Below, piece by piece: positions 26,635 to 35,074 of a stretch of DNA of 64,000 nt (position 1 is its first letter; each line of letters starts with the position of its first letter). The stretch covers positions 1 to 64,000 of the forward strand of contig JAQBPO010000098.1 of assembly GCA_028287465.1 (NCBI GenBank). The letters are read 5' to 3'. Source of the stretch: Fibrobacterota bacterium. GTDB lineage: Bacteria > Fibrobacterota > Fibrobacteria > UBA11236. A program made the translations under genes and the position numbers. The notes beneath the pieces were generated by a model. That model did no database searches. It was not told the origin of the DNA and worked only from the letters and a program-made list of their open reading frames with translations.

Positions 26635-27826
26635 GGGGACCGGATCCATCGGCAAGCCTGGAATACCGCGTAAACGCATTACCGTCATCGGTCATCCCTT
26701 ATCGGCCGGGGAAAACCGTCTCGCCTTCATGGGGTGGCAGCGCCACCGGGTCGATTTGATCCTCCCGCGCGCCTGGAATGCCCGCTCGCTCGGGCACGCA
26801 TACGCCTTCAATTGGGACGCGCCCGCCGGCATTGACGAGGGAACGGCCGCCTCCGCCGGGCCGGCCATGCACCCCCTGGACACCCGCGCTTCCGGGCGCA
26901 ATTCGCTTTTCCTATGGGTGGGACTTGGACCCCTCTTGCGTCGCCTGAGGCCGGATATCATCTACTGCTGGGAAGAGCCCTGGTGCCTTTCCACCTGGCA
27001 GGTCCTGCGCGCGGCGCGCCGAATGGGCATCCCCGTGGTGTTCTATACCGCCGAGAACCGCCCGAAGCGGCTTCCCTGGCCATTCCGGATCCTTGTCCGG
27101 GCGGCTTTCCGCGCTTGTCCCGCATGCGTCGCCCCTACGGAGGAGATCGCGGCGCGCGTCAAAGCCTGGGGCTATGGTGGGCGGATATTCGTCATACCCC
27201 TGTGGATCCGGCCCCGCCGCGAGGTCAACGCCGATGCCGCGGAAAAACGCCTGGTCTACGTGGGCCGGTTGATTCCCCTCAAACGGGTCGACCTGCTGGT
27301 GGAATGCCTGGCCCTCCTCCCCGGGTTCAGGCTCCGCATCATCGGGGACGGGCCAGAGAGGCTCCGGCTGGAGACCTTGGTCAAGGCCCTTGGCCTGGGA
27401 ACCAGGGTCGAGTTCCGCGGGCATGTCGACAATGGCCGGCTCGAGGACAGCCTGGAAGGCGCCTCCGTCCTGGTCCTGCCCACGGGGGAGAATGCCCGTC
27501 AGGCGGAGCAGTTCGGCAAGGCCGCCATAGAAGGCGTATCCTGCGGGTTACCCGTGCTCGCCAGCAGGACCGGGAACCTGGCCGATCTGGCCAGGATATT
27601 CCCCACCCTATCGGCCATGGATATGGACGACCCGGAACGGATGGCCGAAGCCGTATCCGGCGTGTTCCGCGCCTTCCCGGATAAGTCCCGACTCGCGGCC
27701 TCCCGACGCTTGGCCCAGGAAATATACGGACCGGATGCGGCGGCAAGGAGCCTCGAAGACGCCTTCGCGACCCTCGCGGCATCCCGGGCCGGTTCACCCG
27801 CCCTTCCGGCCGAGGCGGCCCCGTGA
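26624..27826 (+). CDS. Glycosyltransferase, GT4 family
   Basis: A 400-residue GT4 transferase. The donor lobe shows LVYVGRLIPLKRVDLLVECL and LPTGENARQAEQFGKAAIEG, then CGLPVLASRTGNLADL. The N-terminal lobe begins RITVIGHPLSAGENRLAFMG. A GTG at 26624 is chosen because AGGCGG precedes it; an ATG at 26576 is in frame and would overlap the polymerase gene by 59 nt. It is coupled to the GT9 gene by GTGA. Confidence 0.82.
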   Translation: MPTEGTGSIGKPGIPRKRITVIGHPLSAGENRLAFMGWQRHRVDLILPRAWNARSLGHAYAFNWDAPAGIDEGTAASAGPAMHPLDTRASGRNSLFLWVGLGPLLRRLRPDIIYCWEEPWCLSTWQVLRAARRMGIPVVFYTAENRPKRLPWPFRILVRAAFRACPACVAPTEEIAARVKAWGYGGRIFVIPLWIRPRREVNADAAEKRLVYVGRLIPLKRVDLLVECLALLPGFRLRIIGDGPERLRLETLVKALGLGTRVEFRGHVDNGRLEDSLEGASVLVLPTGENARQAEQFGKAAIEGVSCGLPVLASRTGNLADLARIFPTLSAMDMDDPERMAEAVSGVFRAFPDKSRLAASRRLAQEIYGPDAAARSLEDAFATLAASRAGSPALPAEAAP

Positions 27827-29031
27827 CCCGCAGCAACGGCTTCGTCCGCACCGTGGAGCACCTTGCCATGAAGGTGGTGTTCGCCGGCATCCGGATTCTC
27901 GAGCGAGGCCGCGCGCCTGCTCCCGAACCCGGGGGGCCCCAACGCGTGCTGGTCTGCAAGTGGTGTTGCATGGGGGACGCGATTGTCTCCCTCTACGCCC
28001 TCAGGGAATTCAAAGCGCGCCGCCCCGATATCGCCATCGATGTGCTGGTCTCCTCGCGCGTGGCGGCCGTATACCGCCGGGCCCCGGAAATCGGGGAGGT
28101 CCACGTTTTGCCGATCACGGGGCACCGGCTCGCCTTGGAGCTGATCGATCCGCGCCTGTGGATCCGGCTCGCCGTCCTTCTGCTTCGCTTGCGCCGCACC
28201 GGCTATTCCCAATTCATCGATCTGGAATTGTACCGGGGCACCGGACCCGTCCTGAAGCGTCTCTTGGGCATCCCCTTTTCCCGCGGTTTCCAGGTCGAGG
28301 GCGCTCTTCCGAAGCATCATGATTTCGAAGCGCCGTTACCGCGCGAAATGCCTGAATGGCAATGCTTTTATCGTGTCCTGGGGATGGATATCCCGAGGGA
28401 TGTTCCCGAGCCTTTATACGGTTCCCCTCGCGGACGGACCGGGGCCGCAGCACCCGGAGGCCCGTCCGGCAGCAAGATCGGGATAGTCTTCGGTTCATCC
28501 TTCAACTGGCCCCAGAAGAAATGGCCATGGGAACGGTACGCGGAACTGATCACCCTCATGTCCCCCGAAGGGCATGAATTCATCCTCCTGGGCGCGCCCA
28601 ATGAAAGGGAGGAAGCCGCGAAAATCTCGGCGAAGGCCGCGGGCAAGGTCCGGGACACGTCCGGACTCCTGGATTACGAAGGGCTGTTGCGCCAGGTATC
28701 GGAGTGCGATGTGGTGGTCGGCAACGATACGGGAACCATGCATCTGGCGGCGGCCGGGGGAATTCCCACGGTGACCTTGTTCGGCCCCACCGACCCCGCC
28801 AAATGGAATCCCCTTACGTCCACGCCGATCTTCCTTGAGCATATCCCCTGCCGCCCTTGCTACTACCTGGGATCGATGCCTCCTTGTTCGCACTTCTCCT
28901 GCCTCCGGAAAATGGAGCCCGCCCTGGTAGCGGAACGCATCCGCGGAGTCCTCGCAGGATCGAAGGAGCGCCGGGGTCCTGCGGGGGGAAACGAGGGCGA
29001 ACCGCCGGCCCCCCGGATCGCTCGCAAATAA
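27823..29031 (+). CDS. Glycosyltransferase family 9 (heptosyltransferase-like)
   Basis: A 402-residue GT9 protein. It has VLVCKWCCMGDAIVSLYALR with the usual GD turn near residue 50, then KIGIVFGSSFNWPQKKWPWE, and the conserved VVGNDTGTMHLAAAGGIPTV and LFGPTDPAKWNPL blocks near residues 302-330. Family members move heptose or other sugars from ADP- or GDP-sugars. A Cys-rich stretch (CRPCYYLGSMPPCSHFSC) near the C-terminus is also known from some GT9 proteins. The start is a GTG overlapping the previous stop. It ends the tightly coupled sugar block. Confidence 0.9.
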   Translation: MTRSNGFVRTVEHLAMKVVFAGIRILERGRAPAPEPGGPQRVLVCKWCCMGDAIVSLYALREFKARRPDIAIDVLVSSRVAAVYRRAPEIGEVHVLPITGHRLALELIDPRLWIRLAVLLLRLRRTGYSQFIDLELYRGTGPVLKRLLGIPFSRGFQVEGALPKHHDFEAPLPREMPEWQCFYRVLGMDIPRDVPEPLYGSPRGRTGAAAPGGPSGSKIGIVFGSSFNWPQKKWPWERYAELITLMSPEGHEFILLGAPNEREEAAKISAKAAGKVRDTSGLLDYEGLLRQVSECDVVVGNDTGTMHLAAAGGIPTVTLFGPTDPAKWNPLTSTPIFLEHIPCRPCYYLGSMPPCSHFSCLRKMEPALVAERIRGVLAGSKERRGPAGGNEGEPPAPRIARK

Positions 29032-29070
29032 ATGGAAACCGGCATGCCCATGGCGGGAAACGGCGGTAAA

Positions 29071-29099
29071 TTGCAATTTGTATTGGAAATTGCCATACT
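29071..29099 (+). promoter_or_regulatory. Putative sigma70 promoter of mltG
   Basis: TTGCAA (29071-29076) and CATACT (29094-29099) are 17 nt apart, in an AT-rich island between the GT9 gene and mltG. Start would be near 29106, about 33 nt before the ATG. Confidence 0.45.
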
Positions 29100-29138
29100 T
29101 GGTTCTGGACCGGACAACCTTAGCACAGTCGAACATTG

Positions 29139-30284
29139 ATGGCCAAAAAGGGAAAAAAGGGATTCTCTCTTTCCAGGGGCTTGGCCTTGCTGCTGCTCCT
29201 GATCGTCTGCACCCTTTCCGTCGTATGGGTGCTGACCGCCAAATCCATCCCGAAGCCCTATTCCGAAACGGGCCTGGAGGCCGACCCGGTCTCGGGGGAT
29301 GTCCTCTACGAAGTCCCGCCCAAAGCCTCCCTGAGCGCCCTGTCCGCGGACCTCCAGGCCAAGGGTCTTATCCCCAACGCCATGGTGTTCCGAGCCTTCC
29401 TGCGGTTCTCGCGCCAGGACAAGAAGATCCGCGCGGGATACTTCTACATCCGGCCTTCGAATTCCACCCTGGACCTGGCCTGGAAACTTACGAGCGGGAA
29501 AATGGCGACCCAGGTCGTGACCATCCCGGAAGGCAAGGCCTCCTGGGAAATCTTCTCCATCCTCAAGGCGCGGTTCCCCCTGGACACCTTGAGGTTCGAT
29601 TCCCTGGTCCACTCCGCCGGGTTCGCCAGGTCCTGCGACGTAGAGGCTCCGGACCTTGAAGGCTACCTGTTCCCGGATACCTATGTCCTGCCCTGGAAGG
29701 TGTCCGAGAAGGATGTCCTCAAGGTGATGGTCAAACGTTTCCACACCGTCATCCGTGAATTCAACCTCGCCACCCCCATGTACCAGAAGTACGGCCAGCG
29801 CGGTTGGCTGACCCTCGCCTCCATCGTGGAGAAGGAGGCCGCGGTGCCCACCGAGCAGGAGCCCATCGCCGGGGTATTCTACAACCGCCTGAACCAAGGA
29901 TGGAGCCTGGGAGCCGACCCGACGGTCCGCTTCGCGGTCCGCAAACCCACCGGCCCCCTTTTCGTATCCGACCTGAATTCGGATTCGCCTTACAATACGC
30001 GCAAGTTCACGGGCCTCCCACCGGGTCCCATCTGCAATCCGGGCCGCGGGGCCCTGCTGGCGGCCTTGAACCCCATGCGCACGGACAAGATGTATTTCGT
30101 GGCCAAGGACGACGGCTCGCGCGAGCATTTCTTTTCCGTGGACGGAAATGACCATTTGCATTTCAAGGACATGGCCGCGTCGAACCGGGCCAAGCGAAGC
30201 AAGGGCGACCAGTCGAAACAGCAGGGCAAGGAAAAGCCGGCATCCGTGAAACCCAAGCCCGTGCGCGTCAAAGGGTCGCCTTGA
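29139..30284 (+). CDS. mltG: MltG/YceG endolytic murein transglycosylase
   Basis: A 381-residue inner-membrane lytic transglycosylase that cuts nascent glycan strands and so limits their length. One N-terminal membrane helix (about residues 14-35, ALLLLLIVCTLSVVWVL), then a LysM-like part (DVLYEVPPKASLSALSADLQ), and the YceG catalytic domain. The catalytic Glu is in LASIVEKEA, about residue 230. Other signature parts are YNRLNQGWSLGADPTV and FTGLPPGPICNPG, and the end YFVAKDDGSREHFF. The ATG at 29139 is used; TTG 3 nt upstream is possible. The C-terminal tail is Lys/Pro-rich. Confidence 0.95.
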   Translation: MAKKGKKGFSLSRGLALLLLLIVCTLSVVWVLTAKSIPKPYSETGLEADPVSGDVLYEVPPKASLSALSADLQAKGLIPNAMVFRAFLRFSRQDKKIRAGYFYIRPSNSTLDLAWKLTSGKMATQVVTIPEGKASWEIFSILKARFPLDTLRFDSLVHSAGFARSCDVEAPDLEGYLFPDTYVLPWKVSEKDVLKVMVKRFHTVIREFNLATPMYQKYGQRGWLTLASIVEKEAAVPTEQEPIAGVFYNRLNQGWSLGADPTVRFAVRKPTGPLFVSDLNSDSPYNTRKFTGLPPGPICNPGRGALLAALNPMRTDKMYFVAKDDGSREHFFSVDGNDHLHFKDMAASNRAKRSKGDQSKQQGKEKPASVKPKPVRVKGSP

Positions 30285-30294
30285 ACCGTCGGGA

Positions 30295-31824
30295 ATGATC
30301 GGAACCACGGCGCGCGCGAAACGGCCGGGCGGGCAGGCATTCCTGACCATGGCCCTCGCCGCCGGAGGGCTCCATCTCCTGGTATTCCTGGCCGTGACAT
30401 CGGCCCGCATCGGCTATCGATACGAACTCGAATGGACCGAGGGGAGCATCCTCGTGCAGGTGCGCCAGATGATGCTGGGACTTCCCATCTATCGGGCCCC
30501 CGCTCCGGAATACGTACCTTACGTCTACACTCCGCTTTACTTCTACCTCGGCGCGGCGGCTTCCGCATTCGGAGGCGGTTTCCTGCCGTTGCGGCTGATC
30601 TCCCTCCTTTCCACCTTGGCAGGCATCGCCCTGGCCTACCGTTGGATCCGCGCCGATACCGGCAGGCCTGCCGCGGCCTTCCTGGCGGCGGGACTTTTCG
30701 CCGCATCATTCCGCCCAACGGGATTCTGGTTCGACCTGGCGCGCGTCGATTGCCTGTGCCTCCTTCTCCTTTTGCTGGGGTTGCGCGCTTTATCATTGAA
30801 TCCCCGTCCGCTCACCGCGATCGCGGCCGCCCTGGCCTTCACCTTGGCCTTCCAGACCAAGCAGACGTCCATCGCCGTAATCGTCGCGATGCTTCCCTAC
30901 GCGGTTTTGAAGGGCCTTTTCCGGAGGGGCGATGGGCGCATCCACCAAGGCAAATCCTTCCTGGCGTTCTTCCTCCTGGGCACGGTCCTGGGCGTGGGCG
31001 GATCGATATGGTTCCTCGGCCATATCGGACGAGGCTGGTACGGATATTACGTCCTCAAGGTTTCTTCGGGCCACGGCGCCTATCCCGGGGTATGGCTGAC
31101 ATTCTGGACCAAGGACCTCATCGGACAATTCGGACTTGCCCTCGCTTTGGCCGGGTTCGGGCTCTGGAGGATTTTCCGGGCGGAAGGGCGTTACTCCGAT
31201 AGGGGATGGTTCCGGGCCTGCGGGAGCGCGGGAATGATCGGTTCAGCCTGGATTACCCGCACCCATGTGGGCAGCTGGGACAATGTACTCCTGCCGGCCT
31301 TCGCCTGGCTGGCCCTGATGGCGGGTTGGGGGGTCGCGGAAACCCTGCCTTGGCGGGGATGGCGCGGACCCTTACTCGGAACGCTTTTCCTGATCCAATT
31401 CGCGCACCTCGGCTATAATCCGAGGTCTCAAATTCCCGACGCCGCGGATCGTGCCGAAGGCGATGCCCTGGTCCGGTACATATCCGGAATCGAAGGTACC
31501 GTCTGGGTGCCGGACCATGAGTATCTGGCCGAATGGGCCGGCAAGCCCACCTACGCCAACCGCATGCCGATGGAAGATTTGAGACGCGGTCAAGGGGGCG
31601 GGCCGGGGAAGGCCATGGAAGACTCCCTCCGGACCCTTTTGCGGCGTAAGGTTTTCAGCGCCCTTTTGCTCGATACGCCTGACTGGTCGGCGGCCGGATT
31701 CCTGCCGGGGGAAACCGGCGAATGGTATGCGCTCGCGGACAGCCTGCCTTTGCACGGGCGCGCCTTCTTCCCGAAGACCGGCGTGAAGTCCCGTCCGCTC
31801 TACCTGTACCGTCCGATCGAGTGA
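30295..31824 (+). CDS. Multi-pass membrane glycosyltransferase (PMT/ArnT-like, GT-C fold)
   Basis: A 509-residue membrane protein with about ten hydrophobic helices. After the first helix comes RYELEWTEGSILVQVRQMML, where the Glu/Asp-bearing first periplasmic loop of GT-C enzymes would be, then YVYTPLYFYLGAAASAF. The family uses polyprenyl-phosphate sugars outside the membrane. It lies 10 nt after mltG and may modify the exopolysaccharide or a lipid. The last 130 residues are soluble. The start ATG has no strong ribosome-binding site. Confidence 0.72.
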   Translation: MIGTTARAKRPGGQAFLTMALAAGGLHLLVFLAVTSARIGYRYELEWTEGSILVQVRQMMLGLPIYRAPAPEYVPYVYTPLYFYLGAAASAFGGGFLPLRLISLLSTLAGIALAYRWIRADTGRPAAAFLAAGLFAASFRPTGFWFDLARVDCLCLLLLLLGLRALSLNPRPLTAIAAALAFTLAFQTKQTSIAVIVAMLPYAVLKGLFRRGDGRIHQGKSFLAFFLLGTVLGVGGSIWFLGHIGRGWYGYYVLKVSSGHGAYPGVWLTFWTKDLIGQFGLALALAGFGLWRIFRAEGRYSDRGWFRACGSAGMIGSAWITRTHVGSWDNVLLPAFAWLALMAGWGVAETLPWRGWRGPLLGTLFLIQFAHLGYNPRSQIPDAADRAEGDALVRYISGIEGTVWVPDHEYLAEWAGKPTYANRMPMEDLRRGQGGGPGKAMEDSLRTLLRRKVFSALLLDTPDWSAAGFLPGETGEWYALADSLPLHGRAFFPKTGVKSRPLYLYRPIE

Positions 31825-31831
31825 TTATCCG

Positions 31832-31875
31832 CGCTTGAGGAAGCGGCGCGGTGAATGGCTTGGTCCGTAAGGACC
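31832..31875. terminator. Two hairpins between convergent genes
   Basis: CGCTT-GAGG-AAGCG (31832-31845) and GGTCC-GTAA-GGACC (31862-31875, GNRA loop) lie in the 53-nt gap between the converging membrane glycosyltransferase and prenyl synthase genes. Neither has a clear T tract, so they may only weakly end transcripts. Confidence 0.35.
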
Positions 31876-31877
31876 GC

Positions 31878-32888
31878 TCAGATGCCGCGATCCGTCATCA
31901 GACGGCACACCTTTTTCAGGTGCTGGGAGGCCGCCGTATCGGGGAGGCTCTCGAGGAAAGGGGTGCAGGCGTTGATCTTGGCGATCGCGATGTCCCGGGC
32001 CTTCTGGAAAGCCATGCGGGATTCCAACAGGCCCTTGATCTTGACCTGGCTGCTTTCCGTGCCCGCGGTGGCGAGCAGGTCCATCATCTCCTTGCGTTCC
32101 ACGGCGTCGCAGGACTCGAAGAAAAGGATGAGGGGCAAGGTGAAGTACCCGTTCTTCAGATCGGAGAAGGTACGCTTGTCGAGGTTCTCGGCCCCGTAGC
32201 CGAAGTCGAGCAGATCATCGATGATCTGGAAGGCCATGCCGAAATTGCGCCCCAGCTCGTTGCCGGAGCGGACCATGTTCTCGTCGAATCCGGCCAGGAT
32301 GGCGCCGCATTCGCCGCAGGCCATCAGCAGGGCGGCGGTCTTGCCTTCGATGACGGCGAAGTATTGCTCCAGGGAAAGGTCCGCGTTTCCCGCGCCTTCT
32401 ACCTCCATGACCTCGGCCATGATCAATCGGCTGGATGCCTTGCTCAGGCTAAGGGGGATGCGATGGTCCCGATCGCTCCAGACCATTTCCATGGACTTGG
32501 CGAGGGTATAGTCGCCGAGAAGGACCGCCATGCGGTTGCCCCAGCGCTTATGCGCCGTCTTCTCGTTGCGGCGCAAATCGCTGTCGTCGATGATATCGTC
32601 ATGAACCAGGGAGGCCAGGTGGATGAGCTCGATGGCGGCCGCGACCTGGACGGCGCGTTCGGAATTGAAGTTCCGGCCGGTGGAAGCCATCAGGAAAAGG
32701 AAGGTGGAGCGGATGCGCTTGCCCTTGCGGACGAGAAGCGAGTTCAATTGACCGGAGAGTTTGCCCGGCGCATTATCGGCGACCTCGAGCATAACCTTAT
32801 GGACTTCGTCCAGACCGTTGGCGACGCAGTCACGCGCTTCCCTGAGCACCTGCTCATAGGATACGACCGCGGACAGGGAATCGCTCAC
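31878..32888 (-). CDS. Trans-polyprenyl diphosphate synthase (IspB/HepT type)
   Basis: A 336-residue all-helical prenyltransferase. The first Asp-rich motif is HDDIIDDSDLRR (about residue 100), the second IIDDLLDFGYG (about residue 215); both DDxxD-type sites are complete. It elongates farnesyl or geranylgeranyl diphosphate with isopentenyl diphosphate to the side chain of menaquinone or similar. Length fits IspB/long-chain synthases. The start is a GTG at 32888 with AAGGAG 4 nt upstream. An extended -10 (TGCTATATT) lies 60 nt upstream. Product chain length cannot be read. Confidence 0.93.
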   Translation of the reverse strand: MSDSLSAVVSYEQVLREARDCVANGLDEVHKVMLEVADNAPGKLSGQLNSLLVRKGKRIRSTFLFLMASTGRNFNSERAVQVAAAIELIHLASLVHDDIIDDSDLRRNEKTAHKRWGNRMAVLLGDYTLAKSMEMVWSDRDHRIPLSLSKASSRLIMAEVMEVEGAGNADLSLEQYFAVIEGKTAALLMACGECGAILAGFDENMVRSGNELGRNFGMAFQIIDDLLDFGYGAENLDKRTFSDLKNGYFTLPLILFFESCDAVERKEMMDLLATAGTESSQVKIKGLLESRMAFQKARDIAIAKINACTPFLESLPDTAASQHLKKVCRLMTDRGI

Positions 32889-32947
32889 TGGGCTCCTTTT
32901 CCGAAGGCAGGTTTAAGGCCTGCTCCGGGGCATGGATTGGAGCGGTT

Positions 32948-32956
32948 AATATAGCA
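32948..32956 (-). promoter_or_regulatory. Extended -10 element of the polyprenyl synthase gene
   Basis: Minus strand TGCTATATT, about 60 nt before the GTG start. It is one of the recurrent TATATT boxes. Confidence 0.5.
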
Positions 32957-32986
32957 AACACCCCGGAAGATGAAAGGAAAAGTGCC

Positions 32987-32992
32987 TATATT
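32987..32992 (+). promoter_or_regulatory. TATATT -10-like element of prmA
   Basis: GCCTATATTTGC lies 39 nt before the prmA start, divergent from the similar box of the prenyl synthase gene about 40 nt away. Confidence 0.4.
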
Positions 32993-33031
32993 TGCGGTTC
33001 CGGGCGGTTTCGGAAATTGCGGAGGTTCTAA

Positions 33032-33883
33032 TTGGATTCCTATTGGTGGCTAAGTTTCCGGACTTCGAACGAATCCCTGGAATTGGATCAAGATCGCCTT
33101 TTCGAGACCGGCGCCACGGGCATAGAGGAGGTTGAGGAAAATCCCCCAGCCCAAGCCCCGGGAGTGCTCCTAAAAGCCTTCTACGGTAGCGTAAAGGAAA
33201 TGGAAACCGCGCGGGACTGGTTCGGGGATCGTAAAGAATTGGCTTTCGGCGAGGAGAAGGTCGAGGATTGGGACCGCAGCTGGCGTGATCGGCAGACCCC
33301 GGTCGAGGTTACGCCTTCCCTGGTGGTCATGCCTCCTTGGGTGGCCTCTCCCGCGGACGGCCGCCACGTCATCCGCCTGGAGGCGAAAATGGCCTTCGGG
33401 ACCGGGTCCCATGAATCCACCCGCATCGCAGCCACCCTTCTCGAACGCGTACCGGTAGCCGGCGGTTCAGCCCTCGATATCGGCACCGGAACCGGCATCC
33501 TCGCCCTATATGCCGCCCAATTGGGCGCGGCCACCGTGCTCGCCCTGGATATCGATCCCGTGGTCGGGCCCTGCCTGAACGAGAATCTGGTCCTCAATCC
33601 CCCGCCCCCCGCCTGTAGGTTCCGCACCTTGATCGGCGAAATCGATGCTCTCGAAAAAAGCGCCCGGTTCAGCGTGGTCATCTGCAATATGATCCGCACC
33701 GAGCTCTGGCCCTTCCGCGAGGAATTGCGGAGCCGCCTCGCCCCCGGAGGCGTATTCCTGGTTTCCGGCCAGCGCCTCGAGGACAAGCCCCATTTCCTGG
33801 CCTGGCGCGAAGGATCGCCGTTCCGAATCGTCCAGGAAGTGGAAATGGACGGATGGTGGGGGTTCGCCGCGTCCTTGGCCTGA
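33032..33883 (+). CDS. prmA: Ribosomal protein L11 methyltransferase
   Basis: A 283-residue class I methyltransferase that trimethylates ribosomal protein L11. The N-terminal substrate-binding part begins DSYWWLSFRTSNESLELDQD. The SAM site is GSALDIGTGTGILALYAAQL near residues 145-165 and motif II is VLALDIDPV. MAFGTGSHESTR just before the SAM site is the PrmA hallmark. The expected motif IV NxxxxP-type site is altered (VICNMIRTELW). The start is a TTG: GGAGG lies 6 nt upstream and no ATG or GTG fits as well. hemE follows after 34 nt. Confidence 0.9.
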   Translation: MDSYWWLSFRTSNESLELDQDRLFETGATGIEEVEENPPAQAPGVLLKAFYGSVKEMETARDWFGDRKELAFGEEKVEDWDRSWRDRQTPVEVTPSLVVMPPWVASPADGRHVIRLEAKMAFGTGSHESTRIAATLLERVPVAGGSALDIGTGTGILALYAAQLGAATVLALDIDPVVGPCLNENLVLNPPPPACRFRTLIGEIDALEKSARFSVVICNMIRTELWPFREELRSRLAPGGVFLVSGQRLEDKPHFLAWREGSPFRIVQEVEMDGWWGFAASLA

Positions 33884-33904
33884 CCCGCAGCGGGCTATTT
33901 GTTC

Positions 33905-33910
33905 TAAATT
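33905..33910 (+). promoter_or_regulatory. TAAATT -10 element immediately before hemE
   Basis: TAAATT is followed by 7 nt (ACCCTCC) and then the hemE ATG; there is no ribosome-binding site. The spacing is the same as at obgE. A leaderless transcript is the direct reading. Confidence 0.4.
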
Positions 33911-33917
33911 ACCCTCC

Positions 33918-34988
33918 ATGCCAGACATGAAACAATCGGGCGCCAGCGCCTCCTCAGCAACCTTCCTGAACAGCTCCCTGCTGGACGCCGCCCAGGGCCG
34001 CGTTCCCGCCCGCCAACCCGTGTGGATCATGCGCCAGGCCGGGAGGTACCTCGCGGATTACCGCCGCGTGCGCAGCCTCTTCCCCTCCTTCATGGATTTC
34101 TGCCGGTCCCCGGAGCATGTCGCGGAAGTGACCGTCCAACCCGTCGACCAGGTGGGCGTGGACGCGGCAATCCTGTTCTCGGATATCCTGGTGCTGCTGC
34201 CCCCCATGGGCCTGCAGGTGGACTTCAAGGAAGGCAAGGGTCCCGTAATCGCCAATCCCCTCCGCGACGATGCCGTCATCGCCGCATTGCCGGAAGGGAA
34301 CCTCAATTCGGAACTGGGCTACGTCTTCGAAGGCATCCGCCTCACCAAAAAGGCCCTGGGCAACCGGGTCCCGCTGATCGGATTCGCGGGCGGCCCCTTC
34401 ACGGTCGCTTCCTACATGGTGGAAGGCGGTTCCTCGAAAGAACTGGCCAAGCTGAAGGCGTTGATGTTCTCGCGGCCTGAAGTATTCACCACCCTTATCG
34501 GAAAACTCGCCTCGGTGACCGCCGCCTACCTGTGCGAACAAGCGCGCCAGGGCGCGGACGTCATCACCATCATGGACTCCTGGGCCGGCTATCTCGGTCC
34601 CAACGTATACCGCGATCTGGTCCTGCCCCATACGAAAAGGATCATCGCCGCGGTGAAGGCGGAATTCCCCCACGTGCCCGTGGTCCACTACGCCAATGGG
34701 GCCCCGCACCTTCTGCCCCATTTCGCCACCCTGGGCGCGGACGTTCTGGGCCTTGACTGGCGGGTGAACCTGGGCGATGCCTTGCGCGCCTATCCCAAGC
34801 AGGTCTTCCAGGGAAACCTGGATCCCTGCAACCTCTACGCCTCGCCGGACCAGATCCGGGCGAAGGTCAAGGCCCTCAAGGCCGAGGTGGGAGGAAGAGC
34901 GCATGTGTACAACCTGGGGCATGGGATCCTTCCCGACATCTCCCCGGATCATGCGCGCGCCTTCGTCGATGCGGTCCACGAGGAATAG
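33918..34988 (+). CDS. hemE: Uroporphyrinogen decarboxylase
   Basis: A 356-residue TIM-barrel enzyme that decarboxylates uroporphyrinogen III to coproporphyrinogen III in haem synthesis. Visible signatures are PVWIMRQAGRYLADYR near residue 34 (Arg residues bind substrate carboxylates), ILFSDILVLLPPMG with the catalytic Asp near residue 85, and GFAGGPFTVASYMVEG. The C-terminal YNLGHGILPDISPDHA is also typical. No other haem genes are adjacent. A 15-bp hairpin overlaps the stop codon. The ATG follows a TAAATT box by 7 nt. Confidence 0.97.
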   Translation: MPDMKQSGASASSATFLNSSLLDAAQGRVPARQPVWIMRQAGRYLADYRRVRSLFPSFMDFCRSPEHVAEVTVQPVDQVGVDAAILFSDILVLLPPMGLQVDFKEGKGPVIANPLRDDAVIAALPEGNLNSELGYVFEGIRLTKKALGNRVPLIGFAGGPFTVASYMVEGGSSKELAKLKALMFSRPEVFTTLIGKLASVTAAYLCEQARQGADVITIMDSWAGYLGPNVYRDLVLPHTKRIIAAVKAEFPHVPVVHYANGAPHLLPHFATLGADVLGLDWRVNLGDALRAYPKQVFQGNLDPCNLYASPDQIRAKVKALKAEVGGRAHVYNLGHGILPDISPDHARAFVDAVHEE

Positions 34989-35042
34989 AAGGACGCTTGG
35001 CGTCCTTCTATTCCTTTAGGAGTTCCGCCGAGCCGGAACTCC
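34982..35042. terminator. Bidirectional hairpins between hemE and queA
   Basis: GGAATAGAAGGACGC (34982-34996) and its exact complement (35000-35014) form a perfect 15-bp stem with a 3-nt TTG loop, followed by TTT; the stem contains the hemE stop codon. A second hairpin, GGAGTTCCG/CGGAACTCC with a 6-nt loop, lies at 35019-35042. Both lie between converging genes, so they probably end transcription from both sides. Confidence 0.65.
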
Positions 35043-35074
35043 AAGAAAAGACCGCCAAGCGGCCCTGCCACCGC

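Noticed and set aside
34982-35042. A fourth copy of the palindromic repeat family
   Set aside because: GGAGTTCCG/CGGAACTCC looks similar but lacks the ACGCTCGTCGC tail and the tandem partner.
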